From Sphingomonadales bacterium (GTDB lineage Bacteria; Pseudomonadota; Alphaproteobacteria; Sphingomonadales; Sphingomonadaceae): a stretch of DNA of 64,000 bases. Shown here in pieces: positions 9,905 to 19,301 of the stretch. Where the stretch lies: NCBI GenBank assembly GCA_018334165.1, contig JAGXTB010000245.1, positions 1-64,000 of the forward strand, in the 5' to 3' direction. How positions within the stretch are numbered: the stretch's first letter is position 1; every line of letters starts with the position of its first letter. Under the pieces are notes generated by a model that saw only the letters and a program-made list of their open reading frames with translations, did no database searches and was not told where the DNA came from. The position numbers and the translations under genes are program-made.

Positions 9905-11310
9905 TTTACCTCCGACAGAATTTTGCGATTTGAAAAATCATCGAAGCCCCATGGTCCAAGCTCGTACCCGAACCCACTCGCCTTGACGCCGCCGAACGGA
10001 ATCTGAGGATCCGGAGGAAACCCATGATGGTTAGCAAAGAGGTTGCCAGCATCGAGCTTCGTAACAAGGGCCGCAGCCCGGGCCGGATCGGCCGACCATA
10101 CCGAACCGCCAAGCCCGACATCGACCGCATTTGCTTCAGCTATCACCGCGCATTCGTCGCTGAACGGTAGCACCGGCAAGACCGGTCCAAATTGCTCCTC
10201 GCGCACTAACCTGGCATCGCGGGCGAGTCCGGTCACAATCGTGGGCCGGATGAAATGCCCGGGAAGGTCGGGATGGCCGTCTCCGCCGTGGACCGTCGCG
10301 CCATTCGCCCGGCTGTCGGCGATCAGGTCCTGGACCACGTCGTACTGCAGCCGGTTCTGGAGTGGGCCCATCTGCACACACTCGTCGAGGCCGTTTCCCA
10401 CGATGGCTGCATCGGCGAGTGCCTTCAGCCGGTCGACGACGGCATCGAAATGGCGTTCGTGTACATAGAGCCGCTTAATCGCCACGCAAATCTGACCCGA
10501 ATTTCCAAAGGAGCTACGAAACACGTTCGCCGCGACCTTGTCGGGGTCGATGTCGTCGAGCAGGATTGCCGCGTCATTGCCGCCAAGCTCAAGCGTCAGC
10601 CGCTTGAGGGTCTCCGCCGCCCCGCGCATGACATGGCGGCCGGTCGCGACCGAGCCGGTGAGCGAAATCTTGCTGATGCCGGGGTGCGCGACAAGCGCGG
10701 CACCAACGTCAGCGAAACCAGTGACGCTGTTGATGACCCCCGCCGGGACAATGTCCGCAATCAGTTCGAGGTAGCGAAGGGTTGCCAACGGAGTTGTCGG
10801 GGCAGGTTTGATGACGACCGTATTCCCCGCCGCCAGGGCGGGAGCAAGTTTCATGTGCAGGACGCCGATCGGGACATTCCATGGGATGATCAGGCCGACG
10901 ACCCCAAGCGGCGCGCGCACGGCACTCGCTCGCTGAAACTCGCCGTCCTTGAAAATTTCCTCTTCGGGCCGCCAGGCAGCGAAATGCCGCAGCATGCGCG
11001 CCGCTCCCATGAATTCGCCGATTGCATTTGCAAGCGGCCGCCCGTGCTCCAGCGTCAACAGGTGCCCGAGTTCCGCCGCGTTTGCCTCGATTCGATCGGC
11101 CATGCGGGCCATCACTGCGCCGCGGGCCTCAAGGTCAGCGCCCCAGGCTGTAGAAGCCTTGAGCGCGGCAATAACCGCGAGGTCGACATCAGCGGGGCTC
11201 GAAAGCGGCGCCCGGCCAACTGGCGTCAGTGTCGCCGGATTTTCGACATCGTAGCTGTTGGCACCGGGCGCCATTTCTCCGCCGATCAGGTTTCGGTACG
11301 AGTCGATCAT
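9901..11310 (-). CDS. NAD(P)-dependent aldehyde dehydrogenase
   Basis: LELGGNDAAILL, FGNSGQICVA catalytic Cys motif; overlaps ADH start by 4 nt. Confidence 0.93.
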   Translation of the reverse strand: MIDSYRNLIGGEMAPGANSYDVENPATLTPVGRAPLSSPADVDLAVIAALKASTAWGADLEARGAVMARMADRIEANAAELGHLLTLEHGRPLANAIGEFMGAARMLRHFAAWRPEEEIFKDGEFQRASAVRAPLGVVGLIIPWNVPIGVLHMKLAPALAAGNTVVIKPAPTTPLATLRYLELIADIVPAGVINSVTGFADVGAALVAHPGISKISLTGSVATGRHVMRGAAETLKRLTLELGGNDAAILLDDIDPDKVAANVFRSSFGNSGQICVAIKRLYVHERHFDAVVDRLKALADAAIVGNGLDECVQMGPLQNRLQYDVVQDLIADSRANGATVHGGDGHPDLPGHFIRPTIVTGLARDARLVREEQFGPVLPVLPFSDECAVIAEANAVDVGLGGSVWSADPARAAALVTKLDAGNLFANHHGFPPDPQIPFGGVKASGFGYELGPWGFDDFSNRKILSEVK

Positions 11311-12575
11311 TTGCCGGTATCCCTTCCGAGCCTTGCGGGAAGCGACCGCGGCGCGCGAACGACTGTTTTCGCCCAGACCGCCTTGCCGGGTTCATAATCG
11401 GGGAATTTCTGCAGAAAGCCGTTGACCGCGAGCTTTGTCTCACTGCGTGCCAGCGATCGCCCCAGACAAAAATGCGGTCCGAAGCCGAAAGCGAGATTGG
11501 GCTTGCCCGTGCGAGTCACATCGAATCGATCAGGATCCTCGTAGCGTACTGGGTCGCGATTTGCCGTCGGCAGTGCGACGGTCGTGATCCCGCCTCGCGG
11601 GATAAGATAGCCTTCTATTTCTACATCCTCGACTGCGACCCGAAAGGTCGTGCGCATGACGGGTCCGTCCAAGCGTAGAAACTCTTCGATCGCGACATCG
11701 ATAAGCGATGGGTCATCGACCAGCATCTGGCGCTGCTCCGGCTCATTTCCCAGCCGAAGCAATGTCGCGCCAATCAAGCCAACTGTGGTCTCATGACCGG
11801 CAACCAGAAGAAGGAAAGCCATGGCCTGTAACTCGTCGTCGGTCAGAGCGTCCGTTTCCTCCTGGGCCAGAGCCATAGCGGTGAGCAGGTCGTCAGAGGT
11901 CTCGCCTTCGGAAATGCGCACGCGCACCTGCTGGATAAGCTCAGCCAGATATTCATTTAGAAGGCGCGCGCCCTCAGCCTGAGTGACAGGCGCCTCGGCA
12001 ATGATGTGCGGGGTGCTTGCGGCTGTAGCCCAGATGCGGAAGCTTTCCTTGTCCTGGGGTGGAACGCCAAGAATGATGCAAATCAGGTTGATCGCGATTG
12101 GATAGGCGTAGTCGGCGATCAAGTCGGCCTCCTCACGGCCTGAAAGCGCGTCGAGTTGCGTGCGGATCTGTCGTTCGATGTCCGCTTCGAGCGCCTTGAT
12201 GCGGGCGGGCTGGAAAGCTTGCGACACCAGCTTTCGCAGCCGGGTATGATCTGGCGCATCGGTATTCAGGAGGTTTCTGCGCGCCGACCCCGAGAGGACG
12301 AACCCTGCCTCCGGACCAGATTTGCCGCTCGCAGAGATCGCTTCAGCCATGCGTGCCTGGTCTTTGCTGAACCGACTGTCGTTCAATACGGCAACCGCAT
12401 TCGAATACCCAGTGACGTGGTAATTGATGAGCCCGCGCCGCTTTATTGCGACAACCGGGCCAAGATGCTGTAGCTCCCCGAACCGCGGATACGGATTTTC
12501 CATGGCTTCGAGCGCGTTTTCGGGATCGTCTGCTTCTTCGACAAGCGGCGGCATCTTGGCAGTTAACACTGTCAT
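11307..12575 (-). CDS. Cytochrome P450
   Basis: AGHETT I-helix, FGFGPHFCLGRSLAR heme-binding motif. Confidence 0.95.
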   Translation of the reverse strand: MTVLTAKMPPLVEEADDPENALEAMENPYPRFGELQHLGPVVAIKRRGLINYHVTGYSNAVAVLNDSRFSKDQARMAEAISASGKSGPEAGFVLSGSARRNLLNTDAPDHTRLRKLVSQAFQPARIKALEADIERQIRTQLDALSGREEADLIADYAYPIAINLICIILGVPPQDKESFRIWATAASTPHIIAEAPVTQAEGARLLNEYLAELIQQVRVRISEGETSDDLLTAMALAQEETDALTDDELQAMAFLLLVAGHETTVGLIGATLLRLGNEPEQRQMLVDDPSLIDVAIEEFLRLDGPVMRTTFRVAVEDVEIEGYLIPRGGITTVALPTANRDPVRYEDPDRFDVTRTGKPNLAFGFGPHFCLGRSLARSETKLAVNGFLQKFPDYEPGKAVWAKTVVRAPRSLPARLGRDTGK

Positions 12576-12596
12576 TTCGGCAAATTCCTCTTTTCT

Positions 12597-13724
12597 TCAG
12601 GCGTCGAATTTCTCGAAGATCTGCACCGTACAAACCGAGCCCGCGCCGAGCATGTGGCAGAGGCCAATTCTGTCGTCGGTTTCGCGGAAGCGTCGCAGCG
12701 TTTCGACGACCTGGAGCACGCCAGTCGGACCGCCCGGGTGCCCCCGCGCAATCAGACCGCCATCGGTTGAAAACTCCGGCAGGCCGAATGCCTTGCGCGA
12801 GCCGGGTCCGAAAGCGCCTTGTTCGACAAGCCCCTCCGTCTCGCCCGGCAAGGAAAAGCCGAGCAATTCCATATAGACCAGTTCCTCGATCGCGAAGGCG
12901 TCATGGACCTGCACCACGTCAACCTCAGCGGGCTTCAGACCACTCGACAGGTAAGCTGCATCGGCAGTCGACCGGGTCATTGATGCGGGCCCTGTGATGG
13001 CACCATCGAAGATGTGGTAATCCTCGTACTGTTCTGACTGGAACTCGCTCGCGCGCACTTTCGCGACGGTCCGCCGACCAGTTTGGAGTTTGGCGAGACC
13101 TTCGCTCGAAGCAACGATCACCGCAGCTGCACCAAGGCACCACGGTGTTGACATCATCGCAGTGAGTGGTGCCGCGACGACCTTGCTTGAAAGGACTTCC
13201 TCGACGGTCACCTCATGATCGGACTGCCGTGCCGCGAACCGATTGGACCGCGCATAGTTCCAGTTCTTCGCGGCAATCATGGCTAGATGTTCAGGCTTGG
13301 TCCCCGCGTCATGCATGCGCCGCATGGCCCATTGGGCAAATAGAGTAACCGGCGGCTGATAGCCCTGCGCGGCAAGCGAATTTTCGGCGCGGTCGGGAAC
13401 ATCATAGCCGACGACCAAGACAAGATCATGACGCCCGGACTCGACCGCCATTATGGCCGAATGAATAGCCGACGACCCGCTCGCGGAGGCATTGATGACC
13501 TGCTGGACCGGGATTCCGGTAAGACCAAGCTGCTTTGCAACAAACGCCGCGCGCGGTGATGTCGGATGTGCAGAGCCGGCGATAAAGGCGTCGATATCGG
13601 CATAAGTGCAGCCGGCATCTTCGAGCGCCGCAACCGCAGCCTCGCGTGCTACCGATCTTCCGGTTCCCTCGGCATACTTCCCGACGGGCACCATTCCGCC
13701 TCCGGCTATGAAAACCTCACGCAT
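12597..13724 (-). CDS. Thiolase-superfamily / lipid-transfer (Ltp2-like) protein lacking the usual nucleophilic Cys
   Basis: Thiolase fold (VHDAFAIEE, GGLIARGHPGGPTG); VINASASGSS where thiolases have ...NNCATGS; start MREVFIAGGG. Confidence 0.8.
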   Translation of the reverse strand: MREVFIAGGGMVPVGKYAEGTGRSVAREAAVAALEDAGCTYADIDAFIAGSAHPTSPRAAFVAKQLGLTGIPVQQVINASASGSSAIHSAIMAVESGRHDLVLVVGYDVPDRAENSLAAQGYQPPVTLFAQWAMRRMHDAGTKPEHLAMIAAKNWNYARSNRFAARQSDHEVTVEEVLSSKVVAAPLTAMMSTPWCLGAAAVIVASSEGLAKLQTGRRTVAKVRASEFQSEQYEDYHIFDGAITGPASMTRSTADAAYLSSGLKPAEVDVVQVHDAFAIEELVYMELLGFSLPGETEGLVEQGAFGPGSRKAFGLPEFSTDGGLIARGHPGGPTGVLQVVETLRRFRETDDRIGLCHMLGAGSVCTVQIFEKFDA

Positions 13725-14064
13725 GGGTAAATCTCCAGCTATCCGGCTTGCCTTCCACACCCGGAACGATTTCAAGTCTGCAGCGGTCGCCAAGTGTGTA
13801 TTCGCCGGGCGAAAGCGTTGCGAGTATCCGGACCTTGGAAGGCAGATCGACCTGACCGTAGACAGCCGGCCCCATCGCGGTGAAGGAAGAGAGCACACCC
13901 TCGGAATCGAGCGGGACGACATCGAGCCGCCTCAGTCGCCCATCGACAGAGAGCGGCCGCGGGGGAAAGTAGGTCTGGCCGGTTTCAGGATCGAAGCTGC
14001 CGTAAAGTGACGGCGGATCGACCGAGAAGGCTGGTGGAAGGGTAAAAGCTTCGTTCATGGTCAT
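13717..14064 (-). CDS. DUF35 / OB-fold acyl-CoA-associated protein
   Basis: Small OB-fold protein overlapping the thiolase-like gene; VLSSFTAMGPAVYG pattern. Confidence 0.7.
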   Translation of the reverse strand: MTMNEAFTLPPAFSVDPPSLYGSFDPETGQTYFPPRPLSVDGRLRRLDVVPLDSEGVLSSFTAMGPAVYGQVDLPSKVRILATLSPGEYTLGDRCRLEIVPGVEGKPDSWRFTHA

Positions 14065-14852
14065 CCCCGCTTAGGTCGTTCGATAAATCGGTTGGTGATC
14101 CGGATGCGCGGCTCGCCACTCTCATCGGCGATTTCGCTGACAATATCGGCGAAGCGCATCGTGCCGCCTTCGCGGTGCGGCTTGGCCGTCCGATTGGCAT
14201 AAGCGGTTGAGACCGTGAAACTGTCGCCCTGCTGCGGTAGCGCGCCAAAGACGTCGGTTTGTGTCGTTCCGTGCAGCATGCGATCGTAAGAAAAGCCCAG
14301 CGCCTGGACGATACTTCCCTTCGCCGGACTCCAACGGCCCGAGTTGAGCATGAACGAAAGCGGCAATTTCACTTCGGCCCAGCGATTACCTGCAACCGCT
14401 TCAACGAACAGCCTGAGCGCGCCCTCTTCGATCACCCATGGATATGGATCGATCACCTGCTCCCAATCGTTGGGCCGATCATAGACCGGGGGCTCGTGAT
14501 CGAGCCGCGCCGTCACCCGGCGCACGCCATCGCCGGAGAGGACGCCTTCGACGCCTAGATCGTCGCGCGACCAATCCAGAGAGAGCGACTCTCCAATCAT
14601 GACCGGACGCTCGAAGCGGACGGACATGCTCCGATAGTCGGCAAGCGGCGCCAGCAGATATTCGCAATGGGCGGCAAGCCAACCGCCATGCACCAGCACG
14701 CGCGCAAAACCGGCGCGCTCCGCGGCAGCCTGATCATAATGGAGTGGATTATAGTCCCCGCTCGCCCCGGCATAACGCACGGTCGTCTGGAGATCGCGCG
14801 CGGCGATCTCGAATCTGCCGCGATCATCAGACACTCGCCGTATCCTTTTCAC
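14061..14852 (-). CDS. MaoC/FAS1-like hotdog dehydratase (double hotdog)
   Basis: YAGASGDYNPLHYDQAAAERAGFARVLVHGGW hydratase motif. Confidence 0.8.
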   Translation of the reverse strand: MKRIRRVSDDRGRFEIAARDLQTTVRYAGASGDYNPLHYDQAAAERAGFARVLVHGGWLAAHCEYLLAPLADYRSMSVRFERPVMIGESLSLDWSRDDLGVEGVLSGDGVRRVTARLDHEPPVYDRPNDWEQVIDPYPWVIEEGALRLFVEAVAGNRWAEVKLPLSFMLNSGRWSPAKGSIVQALGFSYDRMLHGTTQTDVFGALPQQGDSFTVSTAYANRTAKPHREGGTMRFADIVSEIADESGEPRIRITNRFIERPKRG

Positions 14853-15783
14853 GGGCCTTTTCAGCCTGCGTCTTGGCCAACGCCGGGATTGCCGCAGAGA
14901 TATCGGATGCGGCAGCGTCGAGCGCCTCGAAAGTCCACTGCCTGTCGCCGGCGCTGAAGCTTTCGCCGATCTCCCACGGTCGATAGACGTCGACTTTGTC
15001 GCCAGCCACGCCGAAAACCGCTCCTGAGGGAACCGGGCAACCTTCGGCCGTCAGCCACATGACGAATGGCGCGACATTGCTTGGGCTTGCAAAGTCAAAG
15101 GTTCCGGCCTCGACCTCTTGGCCTACGCTCTGCTTCGCGTGCGGCGTACTTCCTGTCAGGCGGGTCCGCGCTCCCGGCGCGATAGCGTAGCATCGAACGC
15201 CATAATTGGCATTAAGCTCGCGATGGCAAAGCAAGGCAAAAGTTGCGAGTCCGGCCTTGGCGCTCGCGTAATTGGTCTGCCCGGCGGCACCATGGAGGCC
15301 CGAAATGCTGCTTGTGGAAATCAGAACGCGGTCGCTGGGGCCGTTGGCCTTGGCTTGCGCGCGCCAGTAGACCGCCGCGTGGTGCGACATGCAGTAATGA
15401 CCGCGCAAATGGACCCGGATGGTGAGGTCCCATTCCTCGGGCGACATATTGACGAGCATGCGATCACGCAAAATGCCCGCATTGTTGACTAGCACATGGA
15501 GGTCGCCGAAAGTTTCGATCGCGCGGCGGACCATCTTGCCCGTTGCTTCGAAATCACTGACATCGCTGTGATCAGCGATAGCCTCGCCGCCTTCGGCGAT
15601 GATCTGGGCAACCACTTCTTGCGCCGGCGTTTCTTCGCTCGCTTCGCCGTGCAGGCCTGAGCCCAGGTCATTGACGACGACCTTGGCACCTTCGCGCGCC
15701 GCGAGAAGTGCGTACTCGCGTCCGATCCCACGGCCCGCGCCGGTAATTATCATCACCCGGCCAGCCAAACGCTTGCTATTCAT
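14827..15783 (-). CDS. SDR family oxidoreductase (17-beta-HSD4/MFE-2-like)
   Basis: VMIITGAGRGIGREYALLAAREGAKVVVNDLG, YASAKAG. Confidence 0.85.
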   Translation of the reverse strand: MNSKRLAGRVMIITGAGRGIGREYALLAAREGAKVVVNDLGSGLHGEASEETPAQEVVAQIIAEGGEAIADHSDVSDFEATGKMVRRAIETFGDLHVLVNNAGILRDRMLVNMSPEEWDLTIRVHLRGHYCMSHHAAVYWRAQAKANGPSDRVLISTSSISGLHGAAGQTNYASAKAGLATFALLCHRELNANYGVRCYAIAPGARTRLTGSTPHAKQSVGQEVEAGTFDFASPSNVAPFVMWLTAEGCPVPSGAVFGVAGDKVDVYRPWEIGESFSAGDRQWTFEALDAAASDISAAIPALAKTQAEKAREKDTASV

Positions 15784-15822
15784 GATCAGTCCTTCCTAGT
15801 TCGATCGAAGTTGACGGAGCCC

Positions 15823-16677
15823 TCAGTCAGCGCCGGTGAGTTGCCGTCGGACCCAATTGTCGATGAGTGGCACATAAAGGTCGGTGTGATAGAGCATCAG
15901 CTGGTGCGTACCGTTGGGTACGATATTGAGCTCTTTGGGTCCGCCGATGACCTCGAACGCCTCGCTCACGAATTTTGCGGGCACAATCGGATCCGCCTCA
16001 CCTGCGGTAACCAGGAGCGGCTTGCGGTTCGCGGATGCGGGAATTGGCGGCTGATAGGTGTATATCGAGCGCATGCTAGCATAGCCGTACGACCAGGCGC
16101 GGAGCGGGTCCTGCATCTTCTTGGCAAGGATATCCGGATCGTCTTTGGCGTAATTCTTGTTCCAGTCGAGCAAGGTGACGAGATCGAAGCGTTCGGAATC
16201 GCCGACCTGCGCCTCGTGCACCTCGGCTTCCGGCGCATTGAGGTCGGCATAGAGCTTGCCGCCGACATCGCCGCGTGGCGGAACTTCGTGAAGCACAGCC
16301 ATCCCCATCAGGATACCGCCGGCGATTGCATCCGAGGTTGCCAGCGAGTGAAATGCCGGCCCCGCTCCCTGACTTGAACCAAGCACAAAGACTGGCTTTC
16401 CGGGATGCCGCTCTTGAATTGCCCGGGCAGCAACATCCATGTCGGCGAGCCATTCCGAAAAGCGGAAGTTGCCCTTTTCGTTTTTGGTCTTCCCATGTCC
16501 GGGCAAGTCCATGGAGTAGATATTGACCCCGCGCTCGGCGAGCGGGTAGCAAAAGACGTCATAGGTACTTCCGTTCCCGCCGATGCCATGTACAATCAGC
16601 AACGAATAGTCGGCCTCGCCGCTGCTCTCGTAGAAATAGGCGTGGACATGATCGAACCAGATTTCTTCGCGCATCAT
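15823..16677 (-). CDS. Alpha/beta hydrolase
   Basis: VHGIGGNGSTYD, VLGSSQGAG nucleophile elbow, NGTHQLM. Confidence 0.85.
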   Translation of the reverse strand: MMREEIWFDHVHAYFYESSGEADYSLLIVHGIGGNGSTYDVFCYPLAERGVNIYSMDLPGHGKTKNEKGNFRFSEWLADMDVAARAIQERHPGKPVFVLGSSQGAGPAFHSLATSDAIAGGILMGMAVLHEVPPRGDVGGKLYADLNAPEAEVHEAQVGDSERFDLVTLLDWNKNYAKDDPDILAKKMQDPLRAWSYGYASMRSIYTYQPPIPASANRKPLLVTAGEADPIVPAKFVSEAFEVIGGPKELNIVPNGTHQLMLYHTDLYVPLIDNWVRRQLTGAD

Positions 16678-17912
16678 CGATCCTCTTCGATCACACCGGC
16701 GGCGACCATCGCGGACCGGCGGCTCAACTCAATCCCGAATTCTTCGAGAACCTTGTGGGTGTCCGCTCCAAGACCAGGAAGGCGCCGCTCTTGATCCGCA
16801 TCCGCAAGCGGAAAGCGGACGAGCGGCAAATCTCCAACTTCCGACTGTGCGGTAACGAACATGTGACGGTGCGCCGCCTGCGGATGGTCGATGACCTCGG
16901 CCATCGTGCGGACCTTTCCGTAAGGTATTCCCGACGCAGAAAGCTTTTCGATCCAATAGTCGCGCGGTTTCAAGCGGATCGCATCCTCGACCAGCTTCTC
17001 GGCGAGCGCGCGATTCTCTCGGCGAAGCGCGATGGACGCGATGCGCGGATCGTCGATCCATTCTGGCCGTCCAACCACCTTTTCGCAGAACAGTCGCCAT
17101 TGGCGGTCGTCGGCGACCGCAAGGGAAACATAGCAGTCATCCTTTGCGAGATAGGGGCCGTAAGGACAGATATACTGGTGCCGCATCCCGGCCAAAGGTG
17201 GCTCGCTCGCCGAATGCCAGGCATGGTGCGGAAAATACCCCAGCCACAGCAATGCTGCGTCGAGCATGGCGACATCAAGAAAGCGTCCCTCGCCGGTTCG
17301 CTCACGTTCAAGCAGCGCGCTCTGGATACCGATAATCGCATTTGAACCAGCGATCAGATCGGTGATGGGCAGTCCGACCTTAGCCGGCATCCCCGGATAT
17401 CCGTTCGATAGAAGAATGCCGCTCTCACCCTGCAGCGTCAGATCATACGATTTGACGCCGCCATAGGGACCGTCGGGGCCGAAGCCCGAGAGACTGCAGT
17501 AAATTAGGCGTGGGAAGAGCGAGCGAAGTTCACCATGCCCGAGACCAAGGCGGCCCGCAGCCCCCGGCGCCAGATTTTCGACGAAGACGTCGACTTGCCC
17601 GGCGATCTCGCGTAGCGCCTCGCGGCCCTCAGGCGCGGTGAGGTCAATCGCCAAGGATTTCTTGTGCGCATTGACCCACACGAACCCCGTCGACAGCCCC
17701 TTGGCATCTGCATCCCATCCGCGTACCACGTCGCCGCTGCCAAGACGCTCGATCTTTATGATTTCCGCACCGAGTTCGCCGAGGACAAATGTGCAATAGG
17801 GCATCGCCACGGCCTGCTCGAGAGCAAGTACCTTGACACCGGATAGGGGACGGAAGGCGGCGGTCACCGGATGCTCAGCTGCGTTCGGGAAAGAGTTGCA
17901 GGCTGGGTGCAT
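16674..17912 (-). CDS. CaiB/BaiF (family III) CoA-transferase
   Basis: LGAEIIKIERLGSGDVVRGW, FVENLAPGAAGRLGLG, YCSLSGFG. Confidence 0.9.
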   Translation of the reverse strand: MHPACNSFPNAAEHPVTAAFRPLSGVKVLALEQAVAMPYCTFVLGELGAEIIKIERLGSGDVVRGWDADAKGLSTGFVWVNAHKKSLAIDLTAPEGREALREIAGQVDVFVENLAPGAAGRLGLGHGELRSLFPRLIYCSLSGFGPDGPYGGVKSYDLTLQGESGILLSNGYPGMPAKVGLPITDLIAGSNAIIGIQSALLERERTGEGRFLDVAMLDAALLWLGYFPHHAWHSASEPPLAGMRHQYICPYGPYLAKDDCYVSLAVADDRQWRLFCEKVVGRPEWIDDPRIASIALRRENRALAEKLVEDAIRLKPRDYWIEKLSASGIPYGKVRTMAEVIDHPQAAHRHMFVTAQSEVGDLPLVRFPLADADQERRLPGLGADTHKVLEEFGIELSRRSAMVAAGVIEEDR

Positions 17913-18375
17913 CGGCCTTTTTCCAGACCATTACCGAGCGCTGGAATTCGAGGACGACCTTTCCGTTCTGGTTGATTCCGCGCGTCTGCACCGTGACCAC
18001 GCCCTGGTGAGGGCGCGACTTCGAACTGCGGACTTCGATCACTTCGGTCTCGGCATATATGGTGTCGCCAGGAAAGACCGGGTTGGGCAGTTTGACCCAG
18101 TCCCAACCCAGCGCGAAGCCGTTTTCGCTGACATCGGCGACAGCAAGGCCCGCCACGATTGAAAAGGTGAGCGCGCTATTCACGAGCGGCTTCCGGAATT
18201 CGGTCTTCGCGGCATAGTCAGCGTTGAAATGGATTTGGTTCGTGTTGTTGGTGATCATCGTAAACTGGATATTATCCGTCATCGTGATCGTGCGACCGAT
18301 GCGAGCGCGATAAATGTCGCCCACCTCGAAATCCTCGAAAAAGCGGCCTTGCCAGCCAGGCTTCACAGTTCCCAT
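17875..18375 (-). CDS. MaoC-family hydratase, mesaconyl/itaconyl-CoA hydratase-like
   Basis: WQGRFFEDFEVGDIYRARIGRT, NTNQIHFNADYAA, SKSRPHQGVVTVQTRGINQNG. Confidence 0.8.
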   Translation of the reverse strand: MGTVKPGWQGRFFEDFEVGDIYRARIGRTITMTDNIQFTMITNNTNQIHFNADYAAKTEFRKPLVNSALTFSIVAGLAVADVSENGFALGWDWVKLPNPVFPGDTIYAETEVIEVRSSKSRPHQGVVTVQTRGINQNGKVVLEFQRSVMVWKKADAPSLQLFPERS

Positions 18376-18404
18376 TGTCGTACCCCTTGAAAAATTTCTC
18401 TGAC

Positions 18405-19280
18405 TTACTCGGCTGCGGCCTCGAGCAGGCGGAGCGCGCGGAGAACGATCGGCTTGTCGACAAGCTGGCCACCCACTGCGACCGACGCATCGCCGCGCGC
18501 TTCCGCCTCGTTGAACGCGTCGGCCACTTTTTGTGCGTAAGCGAGCTCGGCTGCAGTCGGCGAAAATTGCTCGTTAAGCATCTCGATCTGGCGCGGATTG
18601 AAGGTCGATTTCGAAGTGAAGCCGAGCCGGCGTGCCTGAACGGCATCCGCTAGTAGCCCATCGGGATCCTCCAGATTAGGAAATACCCCGTCGATGCTGA
18701 GTACACGCGCCGCAGCGGCTGCATTGACGATCGCGGCGCGGGCATAAAGAAGCTCGCTCGCCTCGGCGATCCGATTGGCTGGAAGACCGAGGTCGAGCGC
18801 ATAGTCCTCTGCACCAAAGATCAGACCGATGACGCGCTCGTGTGCACGCGCTATTTCGCCCGCTCGCTGCAACGAGTTGGCGCTTTCAATTGCAGCCAGG
18901 ATACGCACTTGCCCCTTGGGAATCTTCCGCGCGAACTCGAGCGTTTCGAGCATTGCCGCAGCACGATGCACATCCTCGGCCGATTCCACCTTGGTCAGGC
19001 AAATGCCATCCAGGCCGGATCCGGCTACTGCGTAGATGTCCTCGACCGTCAAGTCCGTCGAAGGCGCATTGACCCGGACATAGCGCAACGGGCCGTCCCA
19101 CGGTTCCTTCTTCAGGGTTTCAGCGACCATCGTCCGTGCGAGCGGTTTGTTCGGCCAGACCACACCGTCTTCGAGGTCGAACATGACGACATCGGCACCG
19201 GAGACTTGTGACTTGTCGAGAAAGCGCTGTTTGTCGCCGGGGACGAACATCCACGAACGCAGGGGCTTTGACTTGCTCAT
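18405..19280 (-). CDS. HpcH/HpaI/CitE family CoA-ester lyase
   Basis: RSWMFVPGDKQRFLDKS, DLEDGV, AAIESA. Confidence 0.88.
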   Translation of the reverse strand: MSKSKPLRSWMFVPGDKQRFLDKSQVSGADVVMFDLEDGVVWPNKPLARTMVAETLKKEPWDGPLRYVRVNAPSTDLTVEDIYAVAGSGLDGICLTKVESAEDVHRAAAMLETLEFARKIPKGQVRILAAIESANSLQRAGEIARAHERVIGLIFGAEDYALDLGLPANRIAEASELLYARAAIVNAAAAARVLSIDGVFPNLEDPDGLLADAVQARRLGFTSKSTFNPRQIEMLNEQFSPTAAELAYAQKVADAFNEAEARGDASVAVGGQLVDKPIVLRALRLLEAAAE

Positions 19281-19301
19281 CGCTTGGACTTTCTTTTTTC
19301 C

